Shown: positions 1 to 8,804, counted from the first letter of the stretch. The stretch is DNA of 13,842 bases from Caldifarciminota bacterium (GCA_027025255.1 JALVRC010000065.1:1-13842), one strand, 5' to 3'. Notes: generated by a model not told the origin, from the sequence alone. Translations and numbers: made by a program.

Positions 1-35
1 TTAGGCTTTCTTTTCTTTAACTTTTCCCATAGTAA

Positions 36-63
36 ATTATATATAAATAGAGAACATTGTCAA
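36..63 (-). promoter_or_regulatory. Housekeeping-type promoter reading out of the left end
   Basis: On the minus strand, TTGACA lies at 63-58 and a perfect TATAAT at 41-36, with a 16-base spacer. Transcription should start near position 29-30 and leave the window to the left. An ATG falls at 30-28, right at the expected start point, but its frame stops after nine codons at position 1. The gene served must therefore lie outside the window, or begin in another frame. Confidence 0.7.
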
Positions 64-95
64 GAAAAAATATTTTTAATTCCTTTTAAAAAGAA

Positions 96-527
96 CTAAA
101 TTTCCTGGCTTTCTCTTTTGGTAAAATATAAAATGCCCTTATAATGCTTATATCCGAGTGTGTTGAAAACACCTATTGAGGCTTGATTATCCTCTTCAAT
201 AAGACATGCAATAATATGAATGCCCCTATCTTTAAGTTCCCGCTCTGCTCTTTTGATAAGGGCCTTTGCTATTCCCATACGACGAAATTGTCTCTTTACT
301 GCAAGCCTGTTTATCCACCCTTTCCTTCCGTCATGTGTAGCAAGCACTGTTCCAACAATATTTCCTTTTTTTTCTGCAATTAGAAAAATTGCTATACCCC
401 TTTTAAGTTCAATCTCAATATTATCTTTTCTATCTCTACCCTGAGGTTTATACGGTAATCCCGCTTCCCTCCATAATCGGATAACATCTTCGTAATCATT
501 CATTACAAAGTATCTTATCTTAAACAC
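96..527 (-). CDS. GNAT-family N-acetyltransferase, YpeA-like
   Basis: Transfers an acetyl group from acetyl-CoA to an unknown amine substrate; cytosolic. The GNAT acetyl-CoA loop is seen as RQFRRMGIAKAL (Q/R-x-x-G-x-A type), preceded by the beta-4 strand INRLAVK and followed by the NQASIGVFNTLGYK segment typical of the fold. The N-terminus (KIRYF..NDYEDVIRLW) and the overall order resemble E. coli YpeA, and about 143 residues fits that family. I place the start at a GTG (527-525), which keeps the first beta strand. The longest open frame starts with a GTG inside the terminator loop, which is implausible, and the ATG at 503 would lose strand one. The gene lies 13 bases beyond the terminator of the upstream lipoprotein gene and has no recognised promoter, so it may depend on read-through. 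The substrate cannot be deduced. Confidence 0.85.
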   Translation of the reverse strand: MFKIRYFVMNDYEDVIRLWREAGLPYKPQGRDRKDNIEIELKRGIAIFLIAEKKGNIVGTVLATHDGRKGWINRLAVKRQFRRMGIAKALIKRAERELKDRGIHIIACLIEEDNQASIGVFNTLGYKHYKGILYFTKRESQEI

Positions 528-540
528 TATTCTCGTAATA

Positions 541-571
541 AAAAAAAAGGGGGGCACCCCCCCTTTTTTTT
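541..571 (-). terminator. Perfect hairpin terminator after the lipoprotein gene
   Basis: A perfect inverted repeat has arms of eight A plus six G and six C plus eight T around a three-base CAC loop. Either strand gives a GC stem followed by a U tract, so it can work in both directions. It begins one base after the lipoprotein stop codon and is the only hairpin in the window with a classical U tract. Confidence 0.9.
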
Positions 572-572
572 A

Positions 573-1256
573 TTATTTCTTTATATCGTATTTGTTTAAT
601 TCCCATACAACAGTATCAGCAACAACAAGAGTATCCAGAGGAGATATAACCTCTACATAATCCATGATAATCTTTTTCACTATACCTACACCCTTTACCT
701 TGTATACAATTTTTTCATCCCTTACATTGAGCTTTCCAGTTAGATCATCGCCAACAGATGTCTGTGCCAGACAATATACCTTTAAAGCTGTAAAAGTACC
801 GGCTGGGACCTCTACCTCTTCTTCAACCTCTGCATTACAGGAATCAACTGCCTGAACAAAACCATCATTTCCCTTTACGTAAACATTGCTTGTCCAGCGT
901 TCTCCCTTTTCCATGTCTTCAGGCTCAACACCCTCAAGCGAATCTCCGTCTGCATCATCATACACATAAACAGAATCATCCTCAAATACAACATAATCAT
1001 TATCTACGGATGAGCCTTCTGTAATAGATAACTTATATCCGTTCTTACCTTTTACTTCAGCAGTTGATTCCACCTTTACTACAACATTCGCATCTGCTAA
1101 TAATGCATTCTCTCCTGTTTTATTATATTCCCAGCTACTTCCTACTGTATAAGGGTTATATCCCTGAGTATTTACATTGTTGTTATTCCCATCATCACCA
1201 GATGTACAGGAAAGCGTCATTAACAACGCTGTGAGTATAAACATATATCTCTTCAT
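573..1256 (-). CDS. Predicted lipoprotein with a PAGTF-type beta-rich domain
   Basis: A predicted lipid-anchored envelope protein of unknown function, 227 residues. The N-terminus has two basic residues, a hydrophobic stretch and a lipobox-like TLSC ending at Cys17, then the Ser/Asp/Gly/Asn-rich tether common in lipoproteins of the FCB type. The lipobox is not canonical (Thr at -3). The mature part starts with YNPYTVGSSWEYN and contains EVPAGTFTALKVYC and YKVKGVGIVKK. This pattern (a 'Y-x-P-x-x-x-G-x-x-W-x-Y' opening, a PAGTF strand and a late 'KGVGIVK') is familiar in uncharacterised surface lipoproteins, so the protein is probably a beta sandwich or barrel-like fold. The ATG has a strong Shine-Dalgarno (AAGGAGG) and its own promoter at 1308-1281. 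The sequence is rich in Asp and Glu. The role remains unknown. Confidence 0.8.
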   Translation of the reverse strand: MKRYMFILTALLMTLSCTSGDDGNNNNVNTQGYNPYTVGSSWEYNKTGENALLADANVVVKVESTAEVKGKNGYKLSITEGSSVDNDYVVFEDDSVYVYDDADGDSLEGVEPEDMEKGERWTSNVYVKGNDGFVQAVDSCNAEVEEEVEVPAGTFTALKVYCLAQTSVGDDLTGKLNVRDEKIVYKVKGVGIVKKIIMDYVEVISPLDTLVVADTVVWELNKYDIKK

Positions 1257-1280
1257 ATATCCTCCTTGATTATTTTGTTT

Positions 1281-1308
1281 ATTCTATTTATAAATAAAGT
1301 AATGTCAA
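1281..1308 (-). promoter_or_regulatory. Housekeeping-type promoter of the lipoprotein gene
   Basis: TTGACA at 1308-1303 and TAGAAT (one mismatch to TATAAT) at 1286-1281 on the minus strand, spacer 16 bases, followed by a ribosome site and the ATG at 1256. It is divergent from the cyclase promoter about 50 bases away. Confidence 0.75.
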
Positions 1309-1355
1309 GGAAAAAACAAATCTTTACATAACCAATAAAAATACTGCTAAAAACC

Positions 1356-1383
1356 TTGACATCAATACAAAAAAGTGTATAAT
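1356..1383 (+). promoter_or_regulatory. Consensus housekeeping promoter of the cyclase gene
   Basis: TTGACA at 1356-1361 and TATAAT at 1378-1383, both perfect, with a 16-base spacer. The start point would be near 1390, leaving an untranslated leader of about 120 bases before the ATG at 1514, the longest leader in the window. The rest of this intergenic stretch shows nothing else I can name. Confidence 0.85.
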
Positions 1384-1513
1384 CAATTGGCTAAAAAGCT
1401 AAAAAGGATATGTAAAATGCTTTATAAAAATATGTATATTAGAAATTACTAAATATGCCAGTGTAAATAAAGTATCAGTAATGAAAATAAGAAACTGGAG
1501 GTAAGTGTAGTCT

Positions 1514-4500
1514 ATGGAAGAGATAATATGCTCTGCTTGTGGTGCTAAAAATTCTAAAGAAGCGAGATTCTGTCAAAAATGCGGGAGAGAGTTTGTAAAT
1601 GTCTGTCCAGAATGCGGCAGAAAAAATCCGATATCGGCAAATTTTTGTTCTACATGTGGGTATCCGTTAACAAAAAAAGAAATCCATGACATCCAGGATA
1701 TAGGTATTTATAAAAGGGAAAATAAAGCTTTAAAAGGCTCCAGAAGAAAGGTAGCAGTTATGTTTGCTGATGTATCAGGCTTTACTTCTATATGTGAAAA
1801 GCTTGATCCTGAAGAAGTAAAAGAACTAATGAATTTGCTCTTTAACAGATTTGGAGATGTAATTTATAGATATGAAGGCTATATTGATAAATACATAGGA
1901 GACTGTGTAATGATTTTGTTCGGCGCACCTATGTCTCATGAAGACGATGCATTAAGAGCTGTCCTATGTGCCATAGATCTTATGAAAGAGGTAAAGCTGT
2001 TCAATGAAACAGTTGTTAGAGCGCGAGCCCATGACATACCCGGATTTCATCTATCTGTAGGAATAAACTTCGGTGATGTAGTTGCAAGCGAAGTTGGAAG
2101 CCGTTATAAGCTTCAATATACAGTAATAGGAGATGCTGTAAATATTGCACAGAGGCTTCAATCATCCGCTTCTGCTGATGAAATTTATGTCAGTCAATCA
2201 ATCTATGAATTAACCAATAAAGAAATTAACTACCTGGAACTCGGACAAATCCGTTTAAAGGGGATAACGCACCCGGTCATCCATTATAAACCTCTTTCTG
2301 TAAACTCAAGATATGTCTTCAGAAGGACAAATGAAACACCTATGATTAATAGAAAGATAGAGCTCAATAAACTGCTATCATGCTATGGTGAAATTTCTAA
2401 GGGAAAAGGACAGTTGGTTCTCATATCCGGAGAATCAGGTGTTGGCAAATCCAAGCTTATCTATGAATTTTTAAAAAGAATATCAACAAAGACAGTTAAT
2501 CCACCGGACTCACCCAATCCATTAACTATTTTTTCTCGTGGGATTGACTATCTCCGTTCAGCAGACGGGTGGGTACTAAAAGGCTTTCTACGCCAGCTCT
2601 TTAAGATTGATGAACAGGATAAAAAAGCACTAATTTCTAAAAAAATAGATGATTTCATCAACAACAATCATATAAATCTACCTCTTCTTGCTGATATTTT
2701 AAAATGGATATTAGGTGGCACCACCAGTAAGCAAACATTGATAAATATTGAAAGGATAAATAAACAGGATAGAGATCACATCTTAAACAACGGTATTTCT
2801 CTTATACTTGAGATATTAAGTAGAAAATTCGCTGTAATCATAATATTTGATGATGTACAGTGGTTTGATGAAACTACAAAAGAGTTTATACTTAAACTTG
2901 CCCAAAACATTGATAAACTAAAAGTAATGCTTATACTCATAGAAAGGCTTAATACAGATATAAATAAATCAATACATCTTCCAGTACAAAACTATGTTAA
3001 ACTTTCTCTAAAACCTCTTGAGAAGAATCATGCAAAAGAGTTAATAAGGACATTGATAAGAGTAAAAAACATTGATGCTAAACTTGAAAAAATGCTCTAT
3101 GAAAGGAGTAAGGGAAATCCCTTATACATTGAGGAACATGCACTTATGCTTCTTAATGAAGACTTAGTGAAAATAGAATCTGAAAAAGCCTTTTTAAAAG
3201 CAAACCCTGAAAGCATACCTGTTAAGATAGAAAGACTAATACTTGCACGAATTGATAAACTTGACGATTTAGAGAAACATCTTATAGAAATAGCCTCAGT
3301 AATAGGAAAGGAGTTTACTCTAAAATTACTTGAAAGATTAATCGAAGATGGAACAGAGATAAAATCGATACTGGATACGTTAGAACAGAAAGAAATAATT
3401 GAGAATATAAATGAATTTGCCTTTTCAAAAAATAGTAGTAATGAAAAATATACATTTAAGCACCTATTAATACAAAAGGCAGTATACAATACACTTCTTA
3501 AACAAACACGTAGAGAATATCACAAGAAAATAGCCGAAAGTATTGAACAGATATATAGCGAAAAGCTTGAGGATTACTATGAGCTTTTAACCTATCACTA
3601 CAGCAGAGCAGATAAAAAGACAAAATATCTTGAGTATCTTTTAAAATTAGCTGACATACAAGAAAGTTATGGCAATTTTACAAGAGCTGAGAATATATAC
3701 AAAGAATGGATAGAAAATTACGAAAATATTTATAATAGTGAAAAAGGAATAAGAGTATTGTTAAAATATGTTGAGGTTAAAACAAAGCTTGGGAAATACA
3801 AACAGGGAATGGTTGAGCTAAATAAGATTGAGGAATATTCAAAAAACTTACTTACAGATGAGTTATATATAAATTTTCTGTTAAGCAAAAGCAATGTTTT
3901 ATCAGCCAAGGGGAAATACAGTGAAGCCTTTAAAAATAGTATGAAGGCTCTTGAACTTGCAGAAAAAAACAGTAATAAAAAGCTACTTGCAGACTGCTAT
4001 GCAGAAGTTGGTAATCACTTACTGGATAATGAATACTACAGTGAAGCACTTGAGTATTTTGATAAAGCAAAAATTATTAGACAGGAATTGTTAGGAGAAA
4101 ATCATCCTGATACAGCCCAGATTTACAACAATATTGGTCTTGTTTACGATAATCAAAGAAAATACAATAGAGCAATTGAGTATTTTGAGAAAGCCCTAAG
4201 AATAAAATTCTCAGTATTGGGAGAGAATCATCCTGCAATAGCTACAAGTTATAACAATATAGGGGTTGTCTATAAAAACAAAGGGGAATATGTCAAAGGA
4301 TTAGAATATTATAAAAAAGCCCTAAAGATATATCTATCTGTGTTTGGCTCGAACCACCCTTATACTGCTATCAGTTACAACAATATTGGCCTTATCTGTG
4401 ATAACGAGAAAGATTATAATAAAGCGCTTGAATTCTATAAAAAAGCCCTAAGAATAAAGCTTTCTGTACTTGAAGAAAACCATCCGAGCATAGCAATAAC

Positions 4501-5035
4501 CTGTAATAATATAGGTCGCGTTTTAGCAAATCAAAAAGATTTTGATAAAGCCATTAAATATTATCAAAAAGCTCTAAAAATAAGACTTTCTGTTTTAGGA
4601 AAGAATCATTCCAGCACAGCAAGGATATATTATAACATTGGGAGTGTCTATCTTCTAAAGAAAGAATATGAACTATCTATTGAGTACTTAGATATTGCAA
4701 ACAGGATTTTTAAACAAACCACGGGAGAAAACAGCCTTTATATTTCTAATGTTTATGAAAGTCTTTCCTCAGCCTATTACGAGCTTAAGAACTATAAGAA
4801 TGCCTATTCATTACTTGAGCAAGCATTAAAAATAAAGAAAGAAAAACTGGGAGAATATCATAAAGAAATGGGCAAAACCTATCTCAATCTTGCTAAAATA
4901 CACTTTCAACAAAACAACGATGACTTAGCGCAGGCTCATGTACAAAAAGCAAAATTCATTGCTGAAAAATATGATGATAAGGAGCTACTTACAGAAATAG
5001 AGAAAACAATAAGCTATAAAAATAGAGCTATATAA
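1514..5035 (+). CDS. Zinc-ribbon / class III nucleotide cyclase / STAND ATPase / TPR signalling protein
   Basis: A 1173-residue multidomain cytosolic signalling protein, probably making cAMP from ATP. Residues 6-48 hold two CxxC...CxxC zinc ribbons (Cys 6, 9, 20, 23 and 31, 34, 45, 48). Residues 79-262 form a class III cyclase: metal-binding Asp86 (FADVSGFT) and Asp130 (YIGD), base-contacting Lys126 and Thr203, and the transition-state pair Asn210 and Arg214 (VNIAQR). All key residues are present, so it should be active; the Lys/Thr pair favours adenylate over guanylate cyclase. An ATPase module follows, with Walker A GESGVGKS (306-313) and Walker B VIIIFDD (441-447), as in STAND/MalT-like proteins. 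From about residue 690 the protein is helical repeats, including 42-residue TPRs carrying NHP-type motifs at residues 863, 905, 947, 989 and 1031. The Shine-Dalgarno GGAGGT ends 11 bases before the ATG. The stimulus is unknown. Confidence 0.93.
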   Translation: MEEIICSACGAKNSKEARFCQKCGREFVNVCPECGRKNPISANFCSTCGYPLTKKEIHDIQDIGIYKRENKALKGSRRKVAVMFADVSGFTSICEKLDPEEVKELMNLLFNRFGDVIYRYEGYIDKYIGDCVMILFGAPMSHEDDALRAVLCAIDLMKEVKLFNETVVRARAHDIPGFHLSVGINFGDVVASEVGSRYKLQYTVIGDAVNIAQRLQSSASADEIYVSQSIYELTNKEINYLELGQIRLKGITHPVIHYKPLSVNSRYVFRRTNETPMINRKIELNKLLSCYGEISKGKGQLVLISGESGVGKSKLIYEFLKRISTKTVNPPDSPNPLTIFSRGIDYLRSADGWVLKGFLRQLFKIDEQDKKALISKKIDDFINNNHINLPLLADILKWILGGTTSKQTLINIERINKQDRDHILNNGISLILEILSRKFAVIIIFDDVQWFDETTKEFILKLAQNIDKLKVMLILIERLNTDINKSIHLPVQNYVKLSLKPLEKNHAKELIRTLIRVKNIDAKLEKMLYERSKGNPLYIEEHALMLLNEDLVKIESEKAFLKANPESIPVKIERLILARIDKLDDLEKHLIEIASVIGKEFTLKLLERLIEDGTEIKSILDTLEQKEIIENINEFAFSKNSSNEKYTFKHLLIQKAVYNTLLKQTRREYHKKIAESIEQIYSEKLEDYYELLTYHYSRADKKTKYLEYLLKLADIQESYGNFTRAENIYKEWIENYENIYNSEKGIRVLLKYVEVKTKLGKYKQGMVELNKIEEYSKNLLTDELYINFLLSKSNVLSAKGKYSEAFKNSMKALELAEKNSNKKLLADCYAEVGNHLLDNEYYSEALEYFDKAKIIRQELLGENHPDTAQIYNNIGLVYDNQRKYNRAIEYFEKALRIKFSVLGENHPAIATSYNNIGVVYKNKGEYVKGLEYYKKALKIYLSVFGSNHPYTAISYNNIGLICDNEKDYNKALEFYKKALRIKLSVLEENHPSIAITCNNIGRVLANQKDFDKAIKYYQKALKIRLSVLGKNHSSTARIYYNIGSVYLLKKEYELSIEYLDIANRIFKQTTGENSLYISNVYESLSSAYYELKNYKNAYSLLEQALKIKKEKLGEYHKEMGKTYLNLAKIHFQQNNDDLAQAHVQKAKFIAEKYDDKELLTEIEKTISYKNRAI

Positions 5036-5047
5036 ATCCACTTTGAT

Positions 5048-5062
5048 AAGAAAGCGTTTCTT
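5048..5062 (+). other. Short hairpin after the cyclase gene
   Basis: AAGAAA-GCG-TTTCTT forms a six-base stem just after the cyclase stop and overlaps the -35 box of the next promoter. It has no following U run, so a role as terminator is uncertain. Confidence 0.3.
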
Positions 5063-5088
5063 GACATATCTTTAAAAAAGTATATACT
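5061..5088 (+). promoter_or_regulatory. Housekeeping-type promoter of the M16 peptidase gene
   Basis: TTGACA at 5061-5066 and TATACT at 5083-5088, spacer 16 bases. A leader of about 20 bases follows, with a strong AAGGAGG at 5105-5111 immediately before the ATG at 5116. This shows the peptidase gene is transcribed on its own rather than only with the cyclase. Confidence 0.8.
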
Positions 5089-5115
5089 AAATAACAATCA
5101 AAACAAGGAGGAAAG

Positions 5116-7608
5116 ATGTTAAATATCCTTTTATGGATGAGTGTGTACACCTATCATTTAGACAATGGAACAGATGTAATTATAGACGAGTTAGCAGGTA
5201 CTAAATCAGTAAGCGTAAGGGTTTATGTAAAAAACACAGGAAGCATATATGAGAAAGGCTTTTATGGCACTGGCATATCACATTATTTTGAGCATCTTTT
5301 GGCTGAAGGCAGTACTGATATGCACACAGAGGGGGAATACGAAGACAGCATAAAAAAAATGGGCCTTTATATGAATGCTTACACAAGCTATGACCATACC
5401 TGTTTCTACCTCAATGGAAGCTATAGGTTCACAGGCCCAATGATACATATACTGTACGAATGGATTTCCCACTCAAGACTGGACTCATTTGAAGTTGCAC
5501 GTGAAAAAGGCGTTATCAAAAAAGAAATACTACTGCGAACAAAAGACCCTGTATCCCGTTCAATGAAACGCTTTTTTGAACTCTTCTTAAACGGACATCC
5601 ATCCTCATATCCTATTATAGGTTATGAGGAAAACTTTAATCGTATAACAAGAGAAGACCTCCTATCCTTTTATAAGGAGCGCTACATTCCCGGAAACCTC
5701 ATTGTTGCAGTAGGAGGAGATGTAAAACATGAAAATGTCATAAAAATCATTGACTCCACATTTGCCACACTTCCACATAAGAAAGGAACGTACTTTCCTA
5801 TTGAGAATATCTATCCTGACCCCTCAGGACTTAAAGAGTTTACTCTTGAGGACAAGCTCCTTACCTCACCTATTGTGATAATGGGATTTTTATTAAGCCC
5901 TGAGAACCAAGACAATACTAAGCTATACCTCTTTTCATATATTATAAATGATATTCTTAGTAAAAAGCTTGAGGATGAACAATCACTCGTATCAAGGATT
6001 TATGCTTATCCTTTTGGCTTTAAAGGTGTTAATTTTTATTTTGTGTTCGCTAAGGTAAATAATGTAAAGGATATTGGAACTGTTAAAGAGAGTATCTTTG
6101 ATATCTTTTCACATCCTGAAAAGTATATTACAACGTCTGTTCTTAAGAGAAAAAAGCACTCATTTATTCTTAGAAAATATCAGGAAAAAAGGGTTGAGTG
6201 GCACGTCTCCGAAGTTGCATTAAACTATATGTACTCAAAAGATGTAAATGCTCAGGAACACTGGGAAGAAAAGGTTAAAACGCTTGCTCTAAAGGCTATT
6301 ATAAAAACAGTAAAGAAGTATCTTGTAAAAGACAATGCATTCGTTGTTAACTTCGTTAAAGAGCCTATATTAGAAGAGAATAAAAAGTTAACCGAGATAG
6401 ACACAACAATCACAGAAATTACGCTTAAAAACAATGCAAGGATATTTTTAAAAAAGACAAAGAAATTCCCCACATTCTTGATAAGAATTGGTCTAAAAGG
6501 GGGGCTATTCAAAGGCAAACTCCCTCTACACTTCGCATTACACATGCTTAATAACTCCATAGGAGGCATGGATAGAGAAAGGTATAAAGCCTTTCTTGAA
6601 GAAAACGCACTCAGGTGTTATGTTTCAGACGATGAAATTGGCACTTATCTATACATATACGGTTATAAAGATAACATAGACGCAGCACTTGACCTTGTTA
6701 ATACAATATTTAAAAACCCTGTATTTACAGAAAAAGAGTTTAAACTTACTAAAAAGGAGTTCCTTGAAGAAATAAAGCACTCAGGCGAATCCTCAATAGA
6801 ACTGAGCTGGAGGGCGTTTTCAAAGATATATTACAAAAACCATCCCTCAAGATTTGAAAGCCCTGACTCACTTGAAATTAATGCATTGACACTTAACAAG
6901 ATAAAGAACGCATACAAAAATAGCATTATGAAAAACTCAAACATCTTTGCTCTTGTATACGGAGATATTAACAAAGCCCGTGTAAAGAAAAGGCTTGAGA
7001 AAATACTGAGCAATATTCCTCCCTCAAACATTGAGATACCAAGGGATGTTTCCTACCCTGCTGATACAACAGTAATATATACGTACAAACATCCTCAGGT
7101 AAATATACTTATAGCTTATAAGGGCACTTACGCTTTCACTGATGACTACTTCGCACTGAGAATAATAGGTGAAATGTTCTCGTCAGCTCAGGGTAGACTA
7201 CACAATGCATTAAGAGGAGAAAGAGACCTTGTATACGCAGGAAATGGATACATGAGAGCAAAATACATTACTCCTCCGTATATGTTCTTTGCACAAACCG
7301 ATACTCTCCAGTATAAAAAGGTAATTGATGTAATACTTAATGAGATTGAGAAATTAAAAAAAGGCAAGATAACAGATGAAGAGGTCAATGCAGTAAAGTC
7401 TCAAATAGTCAACAAAATAGACTCATGGTATCATACTGAATACGATATATCAGAAAATCACCTTGATATGTTAATGAAGGGAAAAAACATATACTACGCG
7501 GACAAAGGATACAAAGAAGGTATCAAAAAGATTACAAAAGAGGATATTATAAGGGTAAGCAAAAAGTACTTCAACCATCCATTTATCTTCATTACCAAAC
7601 CTGAGTAA
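5116..7608 (+). CDS. M16-family zinc metallopeptidase, two-domain
   Basis: A pitrilysin/insulinase-type peptidase of 830 residues, a tandem of two M16 units. The inverted zinc motif HxxEH is intact as His56-Tyr-Phe-Glu59-His60, and the third zinc ligand Glu137 sits exactly 76 residues after His60, as the family requires. NAYTSYDHTCFYL (87-99) is the substrate-binding strand. The second half (from about residue 420) lacks HxxEH, as usual for the C-terminal unit, but keeps the conserved GRLHNALRGERDLVY segment near residues 695-709. It should degrade peptides or small proteins. No clear signal peptide is visible: the N-terminus has only the short MLNILLWMS before the first strand, so a cytosolic location is more likely, although many relatives are exported. 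The Shine-Dalgarno AAGGAGG supports the ATG at 5116 over the one at 5137. The gene has its own promoter and ends at a shared convergent hairpin. Confidence 0.92.
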   Translation: MLNILLWMSVYTYHLDNGTDVIIDELAGTKSVSVRVYVKNTGSIYEKGFYGTGISHYFEHLLAEGSTDMHTEGEYEDSIKKMGLYMNAYTSYDHTCFYLNGSYRFTGPMIHILYEWISHSRLDSFEVAREKGVIKKEILLRTKDPVSRSMKRFFELFLNGHPSSYPIIGYEENFNRITREDLLSFYKERYIPGNLIVAVGGDVKHENVIKIIDSTFATLPHKKGTYFPIENIYPDPSGLKEFTLEDKLLTSPIVIMGFLLSPENQDNTKLYLFSYIINDILSKKLEDEQSLVSRIYAYPFGFKGVNFYFVFAKVNNVKDIGTVKESIFDIFSHPEKYITTSVLKRKKHSFILRKYQEKRVEWHVSEVALNYMYSKDVNAQEHWEEKVKTLALKAIIKTVKKYLVKDNAFVVNFVKEPILEENKKLTEIDTTITEITLKNNARIFLKKTKKFPTFLIRIGLKGGLFKGKLPLHFALHMLNNSIGGMDRERYKAFLEENALRCYVSDDEIGTYLYIYGYKDNIDAALDLVNTIFKNPVFTEKEFKLTKKEFLEEIKHSGESSIELSWRAFSKIYYKNHPSRFESPDSLEINALTLNKIKNAYKNSIMKNSNIFALVYGDINKARVKKRLEKILSNIPPSNIEIPRDVSYPADTTVIYTYKHPQVNILIAYKGTYAFTDDYFALRIIGEMFSSAQGRLHNALRGERDLVYAGNGYMRAKYITPPYMFFAQTDTLQYKKVIDVILNEIEKLKKGKITDEEVNAVKSQIVNKIDSWYHTEYDISENHLDMLMKGKNIYYADKGYKEGIKKITKEDIIRVSKKYFNHPFIFITKPE

Positions 7609-7628
7609 TTGAGAAAGATTGAAAGATG

Positions 7629-7667
7629 TTAAGATAGAGAGAAGGCTACGCCTTCTCTCTATCTTAA
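7629..7667. terminator. Convergent hairpin between the peptidase and membrane-anchored genes
   Basis: A perfect 17-base inverted repeat (7629-7645 with 7651-7667) around a CTACG loop. The right arm contains the TAG stop codon and last codons of the minus-strand gene, so it can end both converging transcripts. Neither strand has a real U tract after the stem. Confidence 0.7.
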
Positions 7668-8771
7668 TATACGTTTAATAGTGTTGTATTTGTTTTCAAA
7701 CTTTGCTCTGAGTCTATCATCAATAAGAAGTTGGCTATTTAAAACATAATCATAGTATTCAAGAGCCTTCTTCAGTGTCTTCTTTCTTTCTATACCCTGC
7801 AGGCTAAAGTCTACATTACTATAATACTCAGCAAGATTAATAAACGGCCAGTAAAAGAACCTCAGACGTGATTCTCTTACAAGCATTTTCTCTTCCTCAC
7901 TCATGAGTAAACCAGCATACTTTGCCTTTTTAAAAAGATATGTAGTAAAGAAGATATCTGCAAGGACACTGTCAGGAAAATGTGCCTTACAGAGCTTTGC
8001 CCCTTTTAAAAAAAGCTCATCCTCCCCTTCATAGGATATAAGATTATAAAGCCCAACATACGAAAGGTATATACCTGGATAATCCTCACAAAACTTATAC
8101 ATCTGAGCACTGTTCATTTCAGGAATAGAATATCCATAAACATACATAATTTGCTTATCCAATATCCATTTCCTCTCTATATGCCATCTAGACACTACTT
8201 CATTAACTGCACGGTTAAACATTCTGTAGGCTTGTGCTGAGTTAAAATCAGGTATATTCTCAACATATACTGCGTATGAAGATCCAAAAAAAATAGATTT
8301 ATAGGTATCAACATTTTTAATCTTTTCCAGGTAATTCTCACTCACATCCAGTTTATCCTTATTAAGATCAACAGTATCAATATAGGAAACAGCATTATTT
8401 AAATAGTCTATTAATCTGTTTACAGAAGGTAAGTACGAATGTCTATCAAAATTATATACATGTCTGATTAAAACACCGTACATCATACGCGCAGGATCCA
8501 TCTTCATCTCCATCATCAAGATAAAATAAAACAGAGTATTAAGCATATCAACATTTGCCCGTGCAGTATCATTCTCAATTGCAGGTTTTACTGTTGAGTA
8601 TTCATGCTTTGAAGGGTTTATAATATACTTAAGCTCCTTGTTTATTCTCTTCATTGTATTAATCTTCCTGTAGTGGTTTGAAATATTGATATATGCATAT
8701 ACAATCCCCCCCAGAATAATCAATACCAAAGGCAGAAAAACATAAACCTTACGCTTAAAACTTAACCCCAT
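7659..8771 (-). CDS. Single-pass membrane protein with helical domain, unknown function
   Basis: 370 residues, not recognised. A basic start (FKRKVY) is followed by one hydrophobic segment at about 10-30, giving an N-in anchor and a large extracytoplasmic part. The rest is predicted mostly helical and rich in Tyr and Lys, with possible TPR-like pairs such as the NLAEYYS..KKALEYYDYVLNS stretch near the C-terminus. An internal repeat is visible: IPDFNSAQAYRMF (173-185) and IPEMNSAQMYKFC (216-228), 43 residues apart. The ATG at 8771 has a good ribosome site (AAAAGGAGAG) and a housekeeping-type promoter at 8832-8805. It is divergent from the secreted-protein gene, and the two promoters touch. A scaffold or solute-binding role is possible but nothing in the sequence decides it. 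Confidence 0.75.
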   Translation of the reverse strand: MGLSFKRKVYVFLPLVLIILGGIVYAYINISNHYRKINTMKRINKELKYIINPSKHEYSTVKPAIENDTARANVDMLNTLFYFILMMEMKMDPARMMYGVLIRHVYNFDRHSYLPSVNRLIDYLNNAVSYIDTVDLNKDKLDVSENYLEKIKNVDTYKSIFFGSSYAVYVENIPDFNSAQAYRMFNRAVNEVVSRWHIERKWILDKQIMYVYGYSIPEMNSAQMYKFCEDYPGIYLSYVGLYNLISYEGEDELFLKGAKLCKAHFPDSVLADIFFTTYLFKKAKYAGLLMSEEEKMLVRESRLRFFYWPFINLAEYYSNVDFSLQGIERKKTLKKALEYYDYVLNSQLLIDDRLRAKFENKYNTIKRILR

Positions 8772-8804
8772 ATTTTCTCTCCTTTTTATGAATCTGTATT
8801 AATA

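Noticed and set aside
1..30. ATG at 30 on the minus strand with the promoter directly upstream, as a possible leaderless gene
   Set aside because: The frame (MGKVKEKKA) stops after nine codons at the window edge. It is more likely leader sequence of a transcript whose gene lies outside.
503..557. Longest form of the acetyltransferase, starting at 557
   Set aside because: Its GTG lies in the terminator loop and the added residues read through the U tract. The GTG at 527 fits the fold.
1430..1470. TGCCA near 1456 as a fifth TGCCATAT-type promoter
   Set aside because: It is followed by GTGTAA, not TATwATAT, and no AATAAAwAATTT block lies 22 bases upstream.
3097..3489. 130-codon minus-strand frame inside the cyclase gene
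   Set aside because: Antisense shadow of a conserved coding region, Ser/Phe/Ile-rich, with no ribosome site or promoter.
4097..4660. 126-base spaced repeats as a CRISPR or satellite array
   Set aside because: The period is 42 codons in frame and the repeats encode TPR units; bases vary at codon third positions.
6252..6569. 105-codon minus-strand frame inside the M16 peptidase gene
   Set aside because: Antisense shadow of a real gene with no initiation signals.
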